A DNA stretch of 64,000 nt, taken from assembly GCF_000003815.2 (NCBI RefSeq), contig NC_049989.1, positions 11,239,273 through 11,303,272 on the forward strand, given 5' to 3'. Position numbers and translations under genes: made by a program. The notes beneath the pieces were generated by a model. The model had not been told where the DNA came from, ran no database searches, and worked only from the letters and a program-made list of their open reading frames with translations. The stretch's first letter is position 1. Each line of letters begins with the position of its first letter. Below, in pieces: positions 30,301-33,137 of the stretch. The DNA comes from Branchiostoma floridae (lineage: Eukaryota; Chordata; Leptocardii; Amphioxiformes; Branchiostomatidae).

Positions 30301-32560
30301 CGTGTAGACCCATAACCGAAACGATTGTTAGTTTTGACCACACATGTACAAACAAGGGTATCCAGACTTTTTCAAGACATCGCTATTCATTCGACAACTC
30401 TATCATAGGTAAATATTGACTTGTCGGTTGGGAAACTGATGCTGTGCTTTTACACGATTCAATTAGATATTTTGAGATTATACGAAATATTACAATCACC
30501 GTTTCATTCTGTCATTTTCATAAGGTAAAGCTCTAAATCAAAATAACTACTTTATTCAAAAGTTTGCTTCCCACTGTTTTTTTTTCCTACAGAGCTGGCA
30601 AAGACGACTTTGTGCCCATCCAACCACCACAAATGGCTGGCAAGTCCATGAAGAAACTACTGCACTCTGTCAGCTGGAATGAAGAACTCAGACAGAAATT
30701 CCAGGTACGAACCACAAGATAGAACAATTCCAACGTATATTCTGTTCACATTCGTTTAAGTAGCATTATGATTAAAATTTCTAGTCCAGAAAATGGCCTT
30801 CTCATGTACGCATCCAGTCACTGCTGTGCACAAAATCTCATTATTTGATTCCGAAAATAATTTCATCAGGTTGGTAGGTCATAGGATAGTCAGTCAGTCA
30901 TAGTCATACGATTGTCGGGTTTTATTTCGATACCTGAGATGAGACATCTTCCTCAGAGCTTCAAACTGATCATTATCTATTTCTCGCCGTCATGCATGTA
31001 GCCAATGCGGGTGGCACTTTTGCGGCGAGAACACGGGAGGTACAAACTTAGCCATGTTTGGGATTGTGTTCTCACCACAAAAGCGCCACCTACATCGGCT
31101 GCATATAGCGGCGAGAAGAAGGACCCCAGTTAGAAACTCCAAGGAAGATGTCTGATAGGCATCGAAACTTCAGTAGGTATTATTTACTGGTTGAGTTAAA
31201 GAAAGCTATCTTAAAAGCCGTTAATTATTACAGATTTGCGATAGCAAAACCTGTATTGTTTTTGTTGCCAAGCATGGGCGTCGCCATTTTGTGTTTTGAG
31301 TCCTTACAGTTCTATACCTTATTGCCAGGCAGTGCAGAGAACCGGAAAGACGTCCGTTATCTGCATGAAGAAAGACAATAGCTGGGAGGAATTTCACCAG
31401 GTACGAATATGTAAAATATCTGCTTTTATTTATTAGCTCCGTCAAAATGGAACTAATATAATAAGCTACATTTTGGGGTCCGAATGATATATGGGAATAT
31501 TTCACTATATCTCAAGAACCGCTGATGGATTGCGGTGGTTTTTGATATATAGGTAGGTGGGGTTGTGCTGACGGTGTAGGTTGATTTTAAGCCCCCTGGT
31601 GATTAAACTGGGTACTGCAGCGGCATTTTAAAGATATCCTTGGTCCTGGACGTGCTGTGGTGTTCATTTTCAGGTTGATGTGGTGTATGTGGGTCTCTCA
31701 ATTTGAGTCGTTTGATTGTTACGACTATTCAAAGAGATATCTGTCTATATCTATGTCTCTCCTTAGCATTCTTGAAAGCCTTGTTCATGCCTTCTTTTCA
31801 AGCAAACGTTAACCATGCGGGAGCCACCACCCGTAATTCTTCACCCATTTGAGGAAACCGACGCATGCAAAACACAAGGTGAGTAGCATCTTATGATTAT
31901 ACTATGTGACAACAAAGACATTCTATGGGAAAATGTTTTACGCAATGATTATATTTTGATTTCTATTTCGTTACCTTTTATCCACATCATTGTGTCAATA
32001 AAAATTATTCAATTTTCAAACTTTTGATATTTTTGTTGTAATAAACTTAGGTACAGGTGCTAGTAGGCTCAAGATGCGTCAGGGATCAAAGAAGTCTATC
32101 AACGGTGTACATGGCCATGAAGGTGAATATCTACAGCTTTCACTCCTTGAAATATCTCGAGTGTCGTATGTTTTGTAGTTCACTTTTTTGATATGCAAAT
32201 AAGTTTCTGCTGACATAACATGTATCCATTGAACAATTTTTAGTCAGTACAATTTCACCGAATGGCACGCTATAACACAATATTAATACTTGATAGTGTT
32301 AACGGTAGTTCGCGGTAGCACCATGCACTGTAGTCTCTTACTGCCATGGAAAATGTTCGCGGTGAATCGGCCACCACGAAAACCGCGAACATTAACCGCA
32401 AAAGTTTCTGCATTTACAGTATGTTTTCTAATCGATAGCAAATGCTGAAAACAAGAGTGGGATCAAGAAAGGATCAAGAAGGAAGACCAGGAAGAACCAC
32501 CGGAAGCTGAGTCTCTCACCATGGCGACACCATAGAAGAGCACGAAAGATCAGCTGGTAA
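3197..32560 (+). CDS. MOXD1-like: DBH-like copper monooxygenase (MOXD1-like), 16 coding exons
   Basis: This copper type II, ascorbate-dependent monooxygenase would hydroxylate a small substrate in the secretory pathway; the family includes dopamine beta-hydroxylase, but the substrate here is unknown. Sixteen GT-AG exons with matching phases sum to 1953 nt (650 aa), slightly longer than is usual for MOXD1. The order is signal peptide (about 1-17), DOMON domain (about 20-150), then the two copper domains. Copper ligands are visible: HHM at 233-235, His306 in METHY, HAH at 388-390 and Met463 in TQDEM. So the enzyme should be competent. The last two exons give a very basic tail instead of a hydrophobic anchor. 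Intron 3 holds the Polinton and a SINE. Coordinates span the gene; exons are listed separately. Confidence 0.9.
4100..4246 (+). CDS. MOXD1-like exon 2: DOMON domain
   Basis: Residues 36-84, phase 0 at both ends (acceptor CCTACAG, donor GTAAGT). It contains the DOMON-typical '[18 protein letters not shown]' stretch. Confidence 0.9.
4709..4855 (+). CDS. MOXD1-like exon 3: end of DOMON domain
   Basis: Residues 85-133, phase 0 both ends. The donor at 4856 (GTAAGT) is repeated 280 bp downstream at 5136 because a SINE insertion duplicated the exon-intron junction. Use of the second donor would read GTA AGT TAA and stop at once. Confidence 0.9.
4861..5127 (-). mobile_element. tRNA-derived SINE inserted at a splice donor
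   Basis: Read on the - strand, the element starts with a tRNA-like head: A-box TGGCCTAGTGGGTAGAG and B-box GGTCGTGAGTTCGATCC. It is flanked by a perfect 13 bp duplication, CTATCGAGGTAAG, at 4848-4860 and 5128-5140. The duplicated target includes the last bases of exon 3 and its 5' splice site. A diverged relative lies at 60781-61050. Confidence 0.85.
5275..5576 (+). repeat. Polinton left terminal inverted repeat
   Basis: About 302 bp matching the inverse of 22705-23002 with roughly three to four substitutions and small indels. Near the tip, 5283-5302 is a perfect palindrome with 9 bp arms (ATAGTCAGC / GCTGACTAT) and a 2 nt centre. Further in are five AGGTCA-type direct repeats. Confidence 0.95.
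5327..5475 (+). promoter_or_regulatory. Array of five DR1 nuclear-receptor sites, left TIR
   Basis: Five 13 bp direct repeats of the half-site AGGTCA with 1 bp spacing lie at 5327-5339 (AGGTCAAAGGTCA, the textbook DR1), 5358-5370, 5390-5402 (GGGTCA first half), 5430-5442 and 5463-5475. DR1 is the known binding layout for RXR, HNF4, COUP-TF and PPAR-RXR. Function here is inferred from sequence only. Confidence 0.6.
5636..5641 (-). terminator. Poly(A) signal of the RNR gene
   Basis: TTTATT on the + strand gives AATAAA on the - strand, 8 nt beyond the RNR stop codon. Confidence 0.7.
5650..6687 (-). CDS. RRM2-like: Ribonucleotide reductase small subunit (R2), Polinton-encoded
   Basis: Intronless 345-aa class I R2 subunit, which holds the di-iron centre and tyrosyl radical that let the large subunit reduce ribonucleotides to deoxyribonucleotides. 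All expected iron ligands are visible: D94, E125, H128, E188, E222 and H225, with the radical tyrosine Y132 in HSEMYS. The C-terminus FTLDADF matches the animal tail that docks on R1. No R1 gene is in the element, so it would have to partner with the host large subunit. The N-terminus is short and no KEN degron is seen, so it may escape cell-cycle degradation as p53R2-type subunits do (inference). It is very close to animal R2, suggesting host capture. It has its own promoter and poly(A) signal. Confidence 0.95.
   Translation of the reverse strand: MLPAQPPKSNQLSVLKVSVDREKQCEPLLRENSRRFVIFPIQYHDIWRMYKKAVASFWTTEEVDISKDLEHWESLNDSEKHFIKHVLAFFAASDGIVNENLVERFTKEVQVPEVRCFYGFQIAIENIHSEMYSLLIDTYVKDPHEREHLFSAIETIPCVKKKADWALKWTGDEKSTFGDRVVAFAAVEGIFFSGAFAAIFWLRKRGLMPGLTFSNELISRDEGLHADFACLMVSYLINKPSEKRIHQIIDDAVKIEQEFLTEALPVKLIGMNQDLMKQYIEFVADRLLGELMCSKLYNSENPFDFMENISLEGKTNFFEKKVGEYQKMGVMSSSEQQKFTLDADF
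6688..6810 (-). promoter_or_regulatory. RNR promoter with CCAAT, two octamers and TATA-like box
   Basis: Reading toward the gene, there is a CCAAT box (ATTGG at 6798-6802), octamers at 6771-6778 and 6757-6764 (ATTTGCAT on +), and a TATA-like GATAAAAG near 6731-6740, about 50 nt from the ATG. This layout resembles octamer-driven H2B histone promoters. Assignment is by motif only. Confidence 0.5.
6900..8800. repeat. ~395 bp tandem repeat array, about 5 units
   Basis: Anchor TTGGCCAA recurs at 7240, 7633, 8032, 8431 and 8714, so spacing is 393, 399, 399 and 283 bp (last unit shortened). About 35 bp after each anchor is a perfect octamer ATGCAAAT: 7281-7288, 7674-7681, 8073-8080, 8472-8479 and 8755-8762. 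Most units also carry CATTGTTCTTG (SOX-like) and GGATTGGTC (CCAAT box). No open frame across the array looks like a gene. It separates the divergent RNR and polB genes and is a plausible enhancer. Confidence 0.8.
8940..9020 (+). promoter_or_regulatory. Candidate polB promoter: octamer plus TATA-like box
   Basis: TATGCAAATGA has the octamer at 8947-8954, and an A/T-rich TATA-like CATAAAAAAGG lies about 65 bp downstream at 9012-9021. Transcription would start near 9045 and enter the short leader exon ending at 9146. Confidence 0.4.
9147..9347 (+). other. Predicted 5' UTR intron of polB
   Basis: A strong donor (CGGTAAGTGG) at 9147 and a pyrimidine-rich acceptor (TGTTCTTTCAG) ending at 9347 define a 201 nt leader intron. 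The polB coding region itself shows no intron. Confidence 0.5.
9357..9380 (+). CDS. uORF of 7 codons before polB
   Basis: ATG at 9357 opens a 7-codon frame ending with TAG at 9378-9380, only 2 nt before the polB ATG. If transcribed it would force reinitiation or leaky scanning; alternatively the TAG is a 3' splice site that removes it. Confidence 0.4.
   Translation: MIKSTVN
9383..13690 (+). CDS. PolB: Protein-primed DNA polymerase B with N-terminal zinc fingers
   Basis: This 1435-aa replicative polymerase copies the element by protein priming at the TIRs. Three C2H2 fingers open the protein (C5/C8/H21/H25, C34/C37/H50/H54, C65/C68/H81/H86), and a C2HC finger lies at 431-451. Exonuclease motifs: D495/E497 in CFDIEC, N634/D639 in FNGGKYD, Y764/D768 in YNNKD. 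Polymerase motifs: A at D872 (YDANALY), B at 1179-1187 (KLIGNSGYG), C at D1281/D1283 (MDTDS). All catalytic acids are present. An insert around 959 (HGCYWHGH) matches the His/Cys-rich insert common in Polinton polymerases. Start chosen as the only early ATG that keeps the first finger whole. Confidence 0.96.
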   Translation: MAFTCDTCGKTFAQKRSLTRHQKSHDPNAPTYECDFCGKKFPRRDNLLQHRRLHDKPRPAPTFWCQPCNVAFDTAHALQAHREATHPVASTSRPRKRVFSADGAGPRAKRRHIQPAGDDDAFPFEEDPEDVSEELIPQHEDVAVQNLYRQKWSMIRTQFKRGQNIQDTYNFRLESENPSDLADNVWAIFGDQQTVFKINLSFGFILQDGETGALRYFYPCENNNGFLPEPVQVENEDGIRRFLDKIEEVDHMEKARQERPNSKSVLQKMVNVMFYVNKIKDHPIGAAGTLTDYIRNSRSIIALLSGPHGLYTDKLCFSRCLALHRQCDRTKLERTTKSLFNEYLTWVGKTPRQFKGVSLKHLEDIEKLFEVDVYVYALQPNRDEDAEDDDFFAELVRRPLSTHNNTMYLNLCEQHYSYIKDFKTYAKSYACPQCGKRWTRRGNCEAHIRTCDGKVTKVYPGGAYHLPQTIFEKLQDEGIVVPEEDRYYPYRACFDIECLLKPLTNQKTDKMTWEAAHELLSVSVCSNVPEYTDPECFVSEGDPTKVAEDLLNFLQQISRKAYSLLSEKFLSVSLKMGEIRQRDLEKEEEEEETEGESPQDKVKRKEKRMKEHYMTKMMEELSKYMSQLVVLSFNGGKYDLNAIKKVFLPLLLRSTSKLRPIKKNNTYMSIETDDLKFLDLINYVAPGFSYSILLKAYGCQETKGFFPYEWMDSLDKLEHTQLPPRAAFHSNLRQSDISEEDYLYCQRVWEEQGMTTMRDFLIWYNNKDVSPMVEAVQKMTEFYQDKGIDMFKDGISVPGLTLKYLFMNLPHDTYFTLPDNEDVYRLYKDNIVGGPSIIFHRYHEKGKTYIRADEMKLLGREPKPCQKVIGYDANALYLWALMQDMPSGHYIRRREDTGFEREYSTPQWGRMAVDWLDWLAQERNLVIRHKFNSTEKRIGSRRIPVDGFCSDTGEIFQFHGCYWHGHRCPLTKGQFFNDRRGKSFVTLRAETAQTTEYLRACGYTVIEMRECQWRNLVRADVRLASFLEGRKTPTEHLPDMTGERVLQAVRSKELFGAVECDIEVPADLKSRFAEMPPIFKNVEISIDDIGEHMKEYARTHRIMSKPRRSLIGSMFGQKILLASPLLNWYLDHGLKVTRIYQVMEYRPKPSFKAFGDAVSDARRKGDEDKTKKIIADTMKLIGNSGYGKTVTNKEKQTDVEYCQDVVTATRKINTSRFRHLIVVNDKNFFEIESAKRTIKFNLPMQIGFFVYQYAKLRMLAFYYDFMLKFVDVSDFQYCEMDTDSAYIAISADKLEDVIKPDMRESYYREKSDWFPRTDTKQNAAYDKRTPGLFKEEWSGSGIVGLCSKTYYCFGGDEANDDKFSCKGVSKRCNVINHLKYLNVLQTKKSGQGINKGFRVHDNEIHTYTQTRDAFSYFYPKRKVKNDRVTTLPLDI
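13691..13829 (+). promoter_or_regulatory. Intergenic promoter candidate before the ATPase
   Basis: It contains a TATA-like GATAAATAG (13786-13794) and a full palindromic CRE, TGACGTCA (13813-13820), just upstream of the ATG at 13830. No poly(A) signal separates polB from the ATPase. Confidence 0.35.
13830..14477 (+). CDS. A32-like genome-packaging ATPase
   Basis: 215-aa FtsK/HerA-superfamily ATPase expected to pump the genome into capsids. Walker A is GCSGSGKS (15-22), Walker B LVIDDL (89-94), followed by FLVQNLF as the sensor region. Length fits the Polinton family. The ATG at 13830 is used; the frame stays open a few codons upstream, but without an ATG. The next gene starts 44 nt after its stop. 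Confidence 0.93.
   Translation: MDARIHHPCRMVLAGCSGSGKSYFAQKLLTTGASWIDPGPFQHVVWCYSEFQDKLHRELTSKLGSKVQFVEGLPNNWNDVIKPSCRNALVIDDLMIESAKDTDQRVTKLFTRASRHRDLSVIFLVQNLFFQGLRTISLNSSYIVLFKSPRDQSMITTLARQMYPGHGKFLRECYEDAVNKTTYGHLFLDLHPETPEDLRVRTNMLTPQPQVYLRK
14522..14857 (+). CDS. Small basic Polinton protein with hydrophobic C-terminus
   Basis: 111 aa. The N-terminal two thirds are basic and helical ([20 protein letters not shown]), then a [18 protein letters not shown] segment, and the last 20 residues are hydrophobic ([20 protein letters not shown]). Proteins of this shape are widespread in Polintons and adintoviruses, next to the ATPase. A membrane-active or DNA-binding virion role is possible, but function is not established. 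ATG at 14522 has a good start context after the ATPase. Confidence 0.75.
   Translation: MSKRLHRHADCLRVLSKANPKLRKAILSSAPNDLLKSICDCTHNVLKGNVRLTPAQKRGLARHKATLRQLGDKKVPLTKKRQTLIQKGGFLSLLLSPIISAISSLFGGGRK
14873..15688 (+). CDS. Conserved Polinton protein of unknown function, 271 aa
   Basis: It starts 15 nt after the previous stop. The N-terminal part ([19 protein letters not shown]) and a central conserved block ([20 protein letters not shown], then [15 protein letters not shown]) recur in Polinton-type elements as an unnamed late protein. The middle is Thr/Ser-rich and the tail basic with NLS-like clusters (PKRRRV, KKRKV). It probably acts in the nucleus or in the virion; I cannot assign a reaction. 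It is the last gene of the rightward unit and is followed by AATAAA at 15700. Confidence 0.75.
   Translation: MEHSRKMALVPQELLSTIQAKQQEQTSPLVKTAVTLDEEMKSVMERPDLPDDEKATLYQQLLQRYLTYRDKRRTEPVTVRVLSSPTAVTNTATTDGNTDGKSPSTLASSGKEDQSILEAFPKTMKARARQMLNVIKHKGGDIIGYNDQGQLLYNKQVVPGSNVSDLIRDAMQKRQGFNPTGWQSFARGLARINAPEAAIRHPTRLSVIQRHKSRTARGEDLSDGESEDVIPTPQPKRRRVVAQRLPGKKRKVGSAGTTPSTKRSFSEMSWT
15692..16440. repeat. 126 bp tandem array with hairpins between convergent genes
   Basis: Six units at 126-128 bp spacing each carry a hairpin CCCGTG-N7-CACGGG (starts 15710, 15837, 15963, 16089, 16215, 16343). Each has an AATAAA or ATTAAA just before it on +, then TTTATT (AATAAA on -), then a GT-rich run. This is the layout of a reinforced, possibly bidirectional poly(A)/termination zone between the rightward and leftward units. 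Confidence 0.8.
15700..15705 (+). terminator. Poly(A) signal of the rightward unit
   Basis: AATAAA 12 nt past the stop of the 271-aa gene, within the first hairpin unit. Confidence 0.7.
16482..16487 (-). terminator. Poly(A) signal of the leftward late unit
   Basis: TTTATT on + gives AATAAA on -, about 72 nt past the protease stop codon. No other - strand signal lies between penton and protease, so the four genes may share it. Confidence 0.6.
16560..17105 (-). CDS. Adenain-like cysteine protease
   Basis: 181-aa C5-type maturation protease that would cleave capsid precursors. The catalytic set is visible: H53 in [10 protein letters not shown]69 in FFDSYG, Q102 as oxyanion glutamine and C109 in TTCGQHC, with the Q-to-C spacing of 7 as in adenain. 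It follows the capsid gene with a TAG-AG-ATG junction (2 nt), so it is expressed from the same late transcript or by splicing. Confidence 0.93.
   Translation of the reverse strand: MDTRQMYAVLRSDKNTAPHLRGVFASDRLPRHVRVYPSAYVVNTDPSNKPGQHWLAIYFDEEGRGEFFDSYGRAPSLYPRPILRFLRRNTRLPWIRNQRQIQARLSTTCGQHCLFYLLHRCRNIPMTNIVDMFSSDLELNDVSVAEFIERHFDIDAPVVDIELVMRQIARTLEDFDRALND
17108..18439 (-). CDS. MCP: Major capsid protein (double jelly-roll hexon type)
   Basis: 443 aa. The N-terminal block '[19 protein letters not shown]' followed by WVEYHP is typical of the Polinton/adintovirus major capsid protein, whose trimers build an icosahedral shell. The ATG at 18439 is preferred because family members start just before this block; the frame is open further upstream but with no ATG. 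It lies 16 nt after the core-protein stop and 2 nt before the protease. The frame is intact, so the element could form virions. Confidence 0.92.
   Translation of the reverse strand: MAHIHPLSCSCTKSELDLFEVPPTQTTITDGRWVEYHPVASLAESSPIEFDIPGAGEEFTDLSQTKLYVKAKIVLPNGNDLPDNAKVGPVNLFLQSLFSQVTVTVAGKDITDSTNCYPYRAYLETLLNYGSEAKQSQLTSELFYQDTPGRLHLVDPYPTDQGAVANEGLVKRANMTRNSREVDLIGPLHVDLFHQDRFLLSKVDVKIKLHRSKHQFCLMSPGDQFKIVITEAAVFLRKVNLLPTYQLSIESQLNKQTAKYALKRVQLKPFTIPRGNHSVSSDNLFLGQVPKRVAIALVDNAAFQGSFGTNPFNFQHFNLNYISLCVNGQEVPHKALTPNFAEGQFVRSYMNLFGTTGKQGQDSGNQIARSDYDKGFTVWCYDLSPDLCGLGGDHFNIIRQGNLRLELHFAQALDQTVVAVVLAEFDNLLEIDRQRNISFDYSN
18456..18875 (-). CDS. Basic virion core protein (adenovirus pX/pVII-like)
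   Basis: 139 aa, Arg/Lys/Gly-rich. It starts with [20 protein letters not shown], a signature seen in Polinton core proteins, then a helical [16 protein letters not shown] stretch and a long basic tail ([17 protein letters not shown]). It probably condenses DNA inside the capsid. The start follows the penton stop as TAG-AT-ATG, with a pyrimidine tract just before, which also looks like a 3' splice site. Confidence 0.8.
   Translation of the reverse strand: MTGQRGGQLPVYYGRSMQRGYGLGGIFRGLLRSAVPLLKRGAQNVGRQALRSGMDLAHDVLNGQGVKRAAKRRAGEFGQRLMSGQKRARVRAPPAPVGQNKGRGAGRGKKPLKRGTKPRAVSRKRVGAQRGRTSPDIFN
18878..19681 (-). CDS. Minor capsid (penton) protein
   Basis: 267-aa single jelly-roll protein expected at the capsid vertices. 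[20 protein letters not shown] is the typical penton opening and defines the start at 19681. An in-frame ATG at 19723 lies only about 4 bp from the TATA box and is unlikely to be used. First gene of the leftward late unit penton-core-MCP-protease. Confidence 0.88.
   Translation of the reverse strand: MANSFYVTLPSDGSMDVFQENTVTNYRTKLAQPVELSGEWEVGLVEIQYPHSWLNVREGENTLVYYMVDEKDEGSGREYEIVKISAGHYKDVLHLLKSLNEAASIRYPSLFKQHDMFAYDSITKRVTMVLPPMAQNSTTMKTYLTGPLAEKLGWGVKGAIYGSWVQAPRPADPNLGFHSLYVYGDVVQHRPVGGQKVPLLRIVKIEGQDGDIVDHPILTPHYIPLARKRFETIEIDIRNDLGEPVPFVQGRVIVTLHFRQRRSSYFS
19727..19738 (-). promoter_or_regulatory. TATA box of the late unit, overlapping integrase stop and poly(A) signal
   Basis: The - strand reads ATATAATAAATA. 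It includes the integrase stop TAA (19733-19735), an AATAAA (19729-19734) and a good TATA box 46 nt before the penton ATG. One 12 bp site could thus end one gene and start the next. Confidence 0.55.
19733..20914 (-). CDS. Retrovirus-like DDE integrase with chromodomain
   Basis: 393 aa. Catalytic D104 (QADL), D166 (QTDQG) and E201 (VVERFN) are present, and the 34 residues between the last two give the D,D(35)E spacing. It would cut and join element ends, leaving 6 bp duplications. The C-terminal 40 residues ([20 protein letters not shown] then SWVREEDM) form a chromodomain that may steer insertion to marked chromatin. The first ATG in frame is at 20914; an Arg-rich stretch follows it. Confidence 0.94.
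   Translation of the reverse strand: MVSKNPGRRRRRKARGGSKPYPTNAAEEWHDVLHRVYYDPRHPAGYGGVGRLHRAVRDKYGVTRKQVEAWLRSQDTHTLHKPIRRRFQRNRVITGGIHDQWQADLADMSSLSRHNDGYRYLLTCIDVFSKYAWVVPIKDKAGPTLAKAFQTILAEDDQKPRCLQTDQGTEFLNRHVQSLLKKEGIKFFTTFSVETKASVVERFNRTLKTRMWKYFTQRNTHRYIDVLSDLVWSYNRSYHRSIKMAPIEVNDKNEGLVWHTLYGEGDISKRRKGRKQPPSFKFRVGDSVRISKSKLRLEKGYTPNWTTEIFVVSEQIARRPPVYRVKDYDGEVLRGTFYEKELQKVTKKDDDVYQVEDILDTRRRGKKKEFFVKWKGYPAKFNSWVREEDMVPI
20915..21229. other. Integrase upstream region
   Basis: About 315 bases with short CA runs. I see no gene. It must hold the integrase promoter, but no clear TATA box at the expected distance was found. Confidence 0.35.
21230..21235 (-). terminator. Poly(A) signal of the PC4-like gene
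   Basis: TTTATT on + (AATAAA on -) lies 1 nt past the stop codon of the PC4-like gene. Confidence 0.65.
21237..21992 (-). CDS. Tandem PC4 (transcription coactivator p15) domain protein
   Basis: 251 aa. After a Pro/Thr-rich N-terminus there are two copies of the PC4/Sub1 ssDNA-binding fold at about 79-140 ([20 protein letters not shown] then [17 protein letters not shown]) and 165-232 ([20 protein letters not shown] then [15 protein letters not shown]). PC4 binds melted DNA and helps RNA polymerase II start transcription; it normally dimerises, so two linked copies may form a built-in dimer. A role in element transcription or replication is inferred. It has its own poly(A) signal; CATAAAGG at about 22062 is a TATA candidate. 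Confidence 0.85.
   Translation of the reverse strand: MDDSLIYPQDLQYWRTLPAYAGLSKPPQADAATKTSPRHDGARTPPTGDVPDTWPATNPAPTVKRPPTSEVINDGVEARFSIGEDVFVTVGCFKGMPLVNVRRFYRPCPGKDVWKPGKQGLALAPEQWHALKRNMSSVSSELLACGFSAMHISYKYNGSTFPPSRFDLGNQRYAIVELFRGKAVVSLREFFRPKADQDKLLPSKRGLNLSAQQWDALEEQADKIDAVLKTVLEQKSLTSKVLKKSRTSDLS
22193..22687 (-). CDS. Bcl-2 family homologue (viral Bcl-2-like)
   Basis: 164 aa. BH1 is clear at 79-95 ([17 protein letters not shown]) and BH2 at 125-137 ([13 protein letters not shown]). A helix at about 36-58 could be a weak BH3, and the last 20 residues are hydrophobic like a mitochondrial tail anchor. The layout fits an anti-apoptotic, virus-type Bcl-2 that would delay host cell death. 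It is the outermost gene; its ATG is 17 bp from the right TIR, so its control region is the DR1-rich TIR. No own poly(A) signal was found, so it may share the one at 21230. Direction of effect (pro- or anti-death) is inferred. Confidence 0.85.
   Translation of the reverse strand: MDALKAQTTDVFRQLLYHKATDLFPEYRHPSSVAYVKVVQWVDAISAEEEYGKIIDSFMDNVPNARDGLKTVLEKVLQERRLNWGRLVTAMAFAVDVCVNSHERYEGSTDAVELATLICDYAGNWLLRQRGWDGWLERRRHDKYPSFVQCLCWLVTAHVCIIVT
22705..23002 (-). repeat. Polinton right terminal inverted repeat
   Basis: Inverse copy of the left TIR. The tip palindrome is at 22975-22994. Its inner edge lies 17 bp upstream of the start codon of the Bcl-2-like gene, so this TIR must contain that gene's promoter or 5' UTR. 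Confidence 0.95.
22802..22950 (-). promoter_or_regulatory. Array of DR1 nuclear-receptor sites, right TIR
   Basis: Inverse set at 22802-22814 (one half-site degraded to AGGTTA), 22835-22847, 22875-22887, 22907-22919 and 22938-22950. They lie 115-263 bp upstream of the Bcl-2-like start codon and point in its direction, so they could act as its enhancer. Confidence 0.6.
23384..23554 (+). CDS. MOXD1-like exon 4
   Basis: Residues 134-190, phase 0 both ends. It contains RVIWAYHG and [13 protein letters not shown], typical of the N-terminal copper domain. Its last bases and donor are the first unit of the tandem repeat that follows. Confidence 0.9.
23534..24420 (+). repeat. Tandem repeat of an exon 4/intron 4 junction, 6 copies
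   Basis: Six copies at 144-160 bp spacing each contain ATGGAGTTTCTCAACGATG and an intact GTAAGT donor (23555, 23707, 23865, 24025, 24185, 24329). The first is the true end of exon 4. Using a later donor would add an in-frame stop. Confidence 0.9.
24505..24591 (+). CDS. MOXD1-like exon 5
   Basis: Residues 191-219, phase 0 both ends (acceptor TTTTGCAG). Encodes [20 protein letters not shown]. Confidence 0.87.
25086..25268 (+). CDS. MOXD1-like exon 6: first copper site
   Basis: Residues 220-280, phase 0. Contains [10 protein letters not shown], with the paired copper histidines 233 and 234. Confidence 0.92.
25489..25595. mobile_element. MULE-type foldback MITE, 107 bp
   Basis: A nearly perfect inverted repeat starting TACTCTCCAAGCAGAGG, flanked by a perfect 9 bp duplication CACTTTGTT (25480-25488, 25596-25604). 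9 bp duplications are typical of Mutator-like elements. Same family as 40933-41045. Confidence 0.85.
25690..25960 (+). mobile_element. Probable tRNA-derived SINE
   Basis: A B-box-like GGTTTGAATCCC lies near 25729, followed by GC-rich text that recurs in part (ggggcccggccg) at 44262. Boundaries are uncertain. Confidence 0.35.
26238..26340 (+). CDS. MOXD1-like exon 7
   Basis: Residues 281-314 and one extra base (phase 1). Contains METHYNN with copper ligand His306. Confidence 0.9.
26712..26878 (+). CDS. MOXD1-like exon 8
   Basis: Residues 315-370, phase 1 in, phase 0 out. Contains [20 protein letters not shown] and IPPGSQSF, typical linker between the copper domains. Confidence 0.9.
26879..28441 (+). 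other. MOXD1-like intron 8
   Basis: AT-rich intron; I see no repeat family or nested gene that I can support. Confidence 0.5.
28442..28633 (+). CDS. MOXD1-like exon 9: second copper site
   Basis: Residues 371-434, phase 0. Contains [12 protein letters not shown] with copper ligands His388 and His390 and the DENFDFNFQ block. Confidence 0.93.
28789..29035. repeat. 71 bp tandem repeat of hairpins, 3.5 copies
   Basis: Units start TACTAG at 28791, 28862, 28933 and 29004. Each full unit folds as AATAATGTGATAG / CTATCACATTATT around a GGGG core. Confidence 0.85.
29530..29589 (+). CDS. MOXD1-like exon 10
   Basis: Residues 435-454, phase 0. Encodes [20 protein letters not shown], conserved before the last copper ligand. 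Confidence 0.88.
30007..30143 (+). CDS. MOXD1-like exon 11
   Basis: Residues 455-499, ends phase 2. Contains [19 protein letters not shown]; Met463 is the expected copper ligand. Confidence 0.9.
30593..30704 (+). CDS. MOXD1-like exon 12
   Basis: Residues 500-537, phase 2 in, phase 0 out, with a clear pyrimidine tract before the acceptor. Confidence 0.83.
30927..31169. mobile_element. Foldback MITE in intron 12
   Basis: Imperfect inverted repeat of about 240 bp. Outer arms carry TTTCGATACCT / atcgaaa-type ends and the inner arms CTCGCCGTCATGCATGTAGCC / GGCTGCATATAGCGGCGAG. No coding capacity. Confidence 0.6.
31329..31400 (+). CDS. MOXD1-like exon 13
   Basis: Residues 538-561, phase 0. Encodes [20 protein letters not shown], similar in position to the C-terminal region of MOXD1. 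Confidence 0.75.
31803..31878 (+). CDS. MOXD1-like exon 14
   Basis: Residues 562-586 plus one base. Encodes [20 protein letters not shown]; phase 1 out, matching exon 15. Confidence 0.72.
32051..32122 (+). CDS. MOXD1-like exon 15
   Basis: 24 codons, phase 1 in and out. Basic and Gly/Ser-rich. Supported by phase match and by acceptor/donor quality, not by homology I recognise. Confidence 0.55.
32290..32420. repeat. Foldback repeat in intron 15
   Basis: AATGTTCGCGG (32352-32362) and its inverse (32383-32393) form a hairpin and the segment ends in 'gcatttacagt'. A similar segment is at 35571-35743, inside the CACTA-type element, so this is a dispersed MITE-like family. Confidence 0.5.
32439..32560 (+). 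CDS. MOXD1-like exon 16: basic tail and stop
   Basis: Phase 1 in, ends TAA. Encodes a tail very rich in Lys/Arg ([15 protein letters not shown]). The acceptor (ATCGATAG) is modest. It gives a total coding length divisible by three. A tail of this kind is unlike the usual hydrophobic MOXD1 end. Confidence 0.55.
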
Positions 32561-32974
32561 TAGAAAAGAATCTAACCTGACTTTACCTCAGCTTCATGAC
32601 AAGATGACATTTCTGAATATGAATTATAAATGATTGATTTGTAGCCATGTGGTGTGTACACTCACTGCTTAGATGCTGATAACGACTGTCACAATAATAG
32701 TTCATTAGTGGGTGTGGAGGAAACGGGATATAGGAGGCTAAGTCTCAACTGCGGTTATTACAGAAGTCATGATCAATTTTCAGATGTAAGAAGGTTCACG
32801 AATTAACACTAGTTCACCTTTGTCCTCGATGTAACCTATATCCGTTGTATTTAGAACAGCGTGTTTAGGATTATCAATTCGACGGAAGGTTGTTTGAAAT
32901 TGCAATATTTTCAAAAAATAGCAAATTGGAAACTACCATCCGTCGACTTGACATCCCTAAATAACCTGTTTTTA
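32561..32974. other. 3' flank of the MOXD1-like gene
   Basis: No further exon seen and no clear AATAAA; the 3' UTR and cleavage site cannot be fixed from sequence. Confidence 0.4.
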
Positions 32975-33137
32975 AAACACTGCATGAAATCTGGGATTTA
33001 CCAAACTTACCATGAGTGTGTAAATTCGTGGTAAATGTGATACTTTTACCGACAAATACCTCAGATTTACCGGGTAAATATGTGTAAATGTCGGATAAAT
33101 ATCAGTATCCATGTACAGCATATATATGAAATGAATC

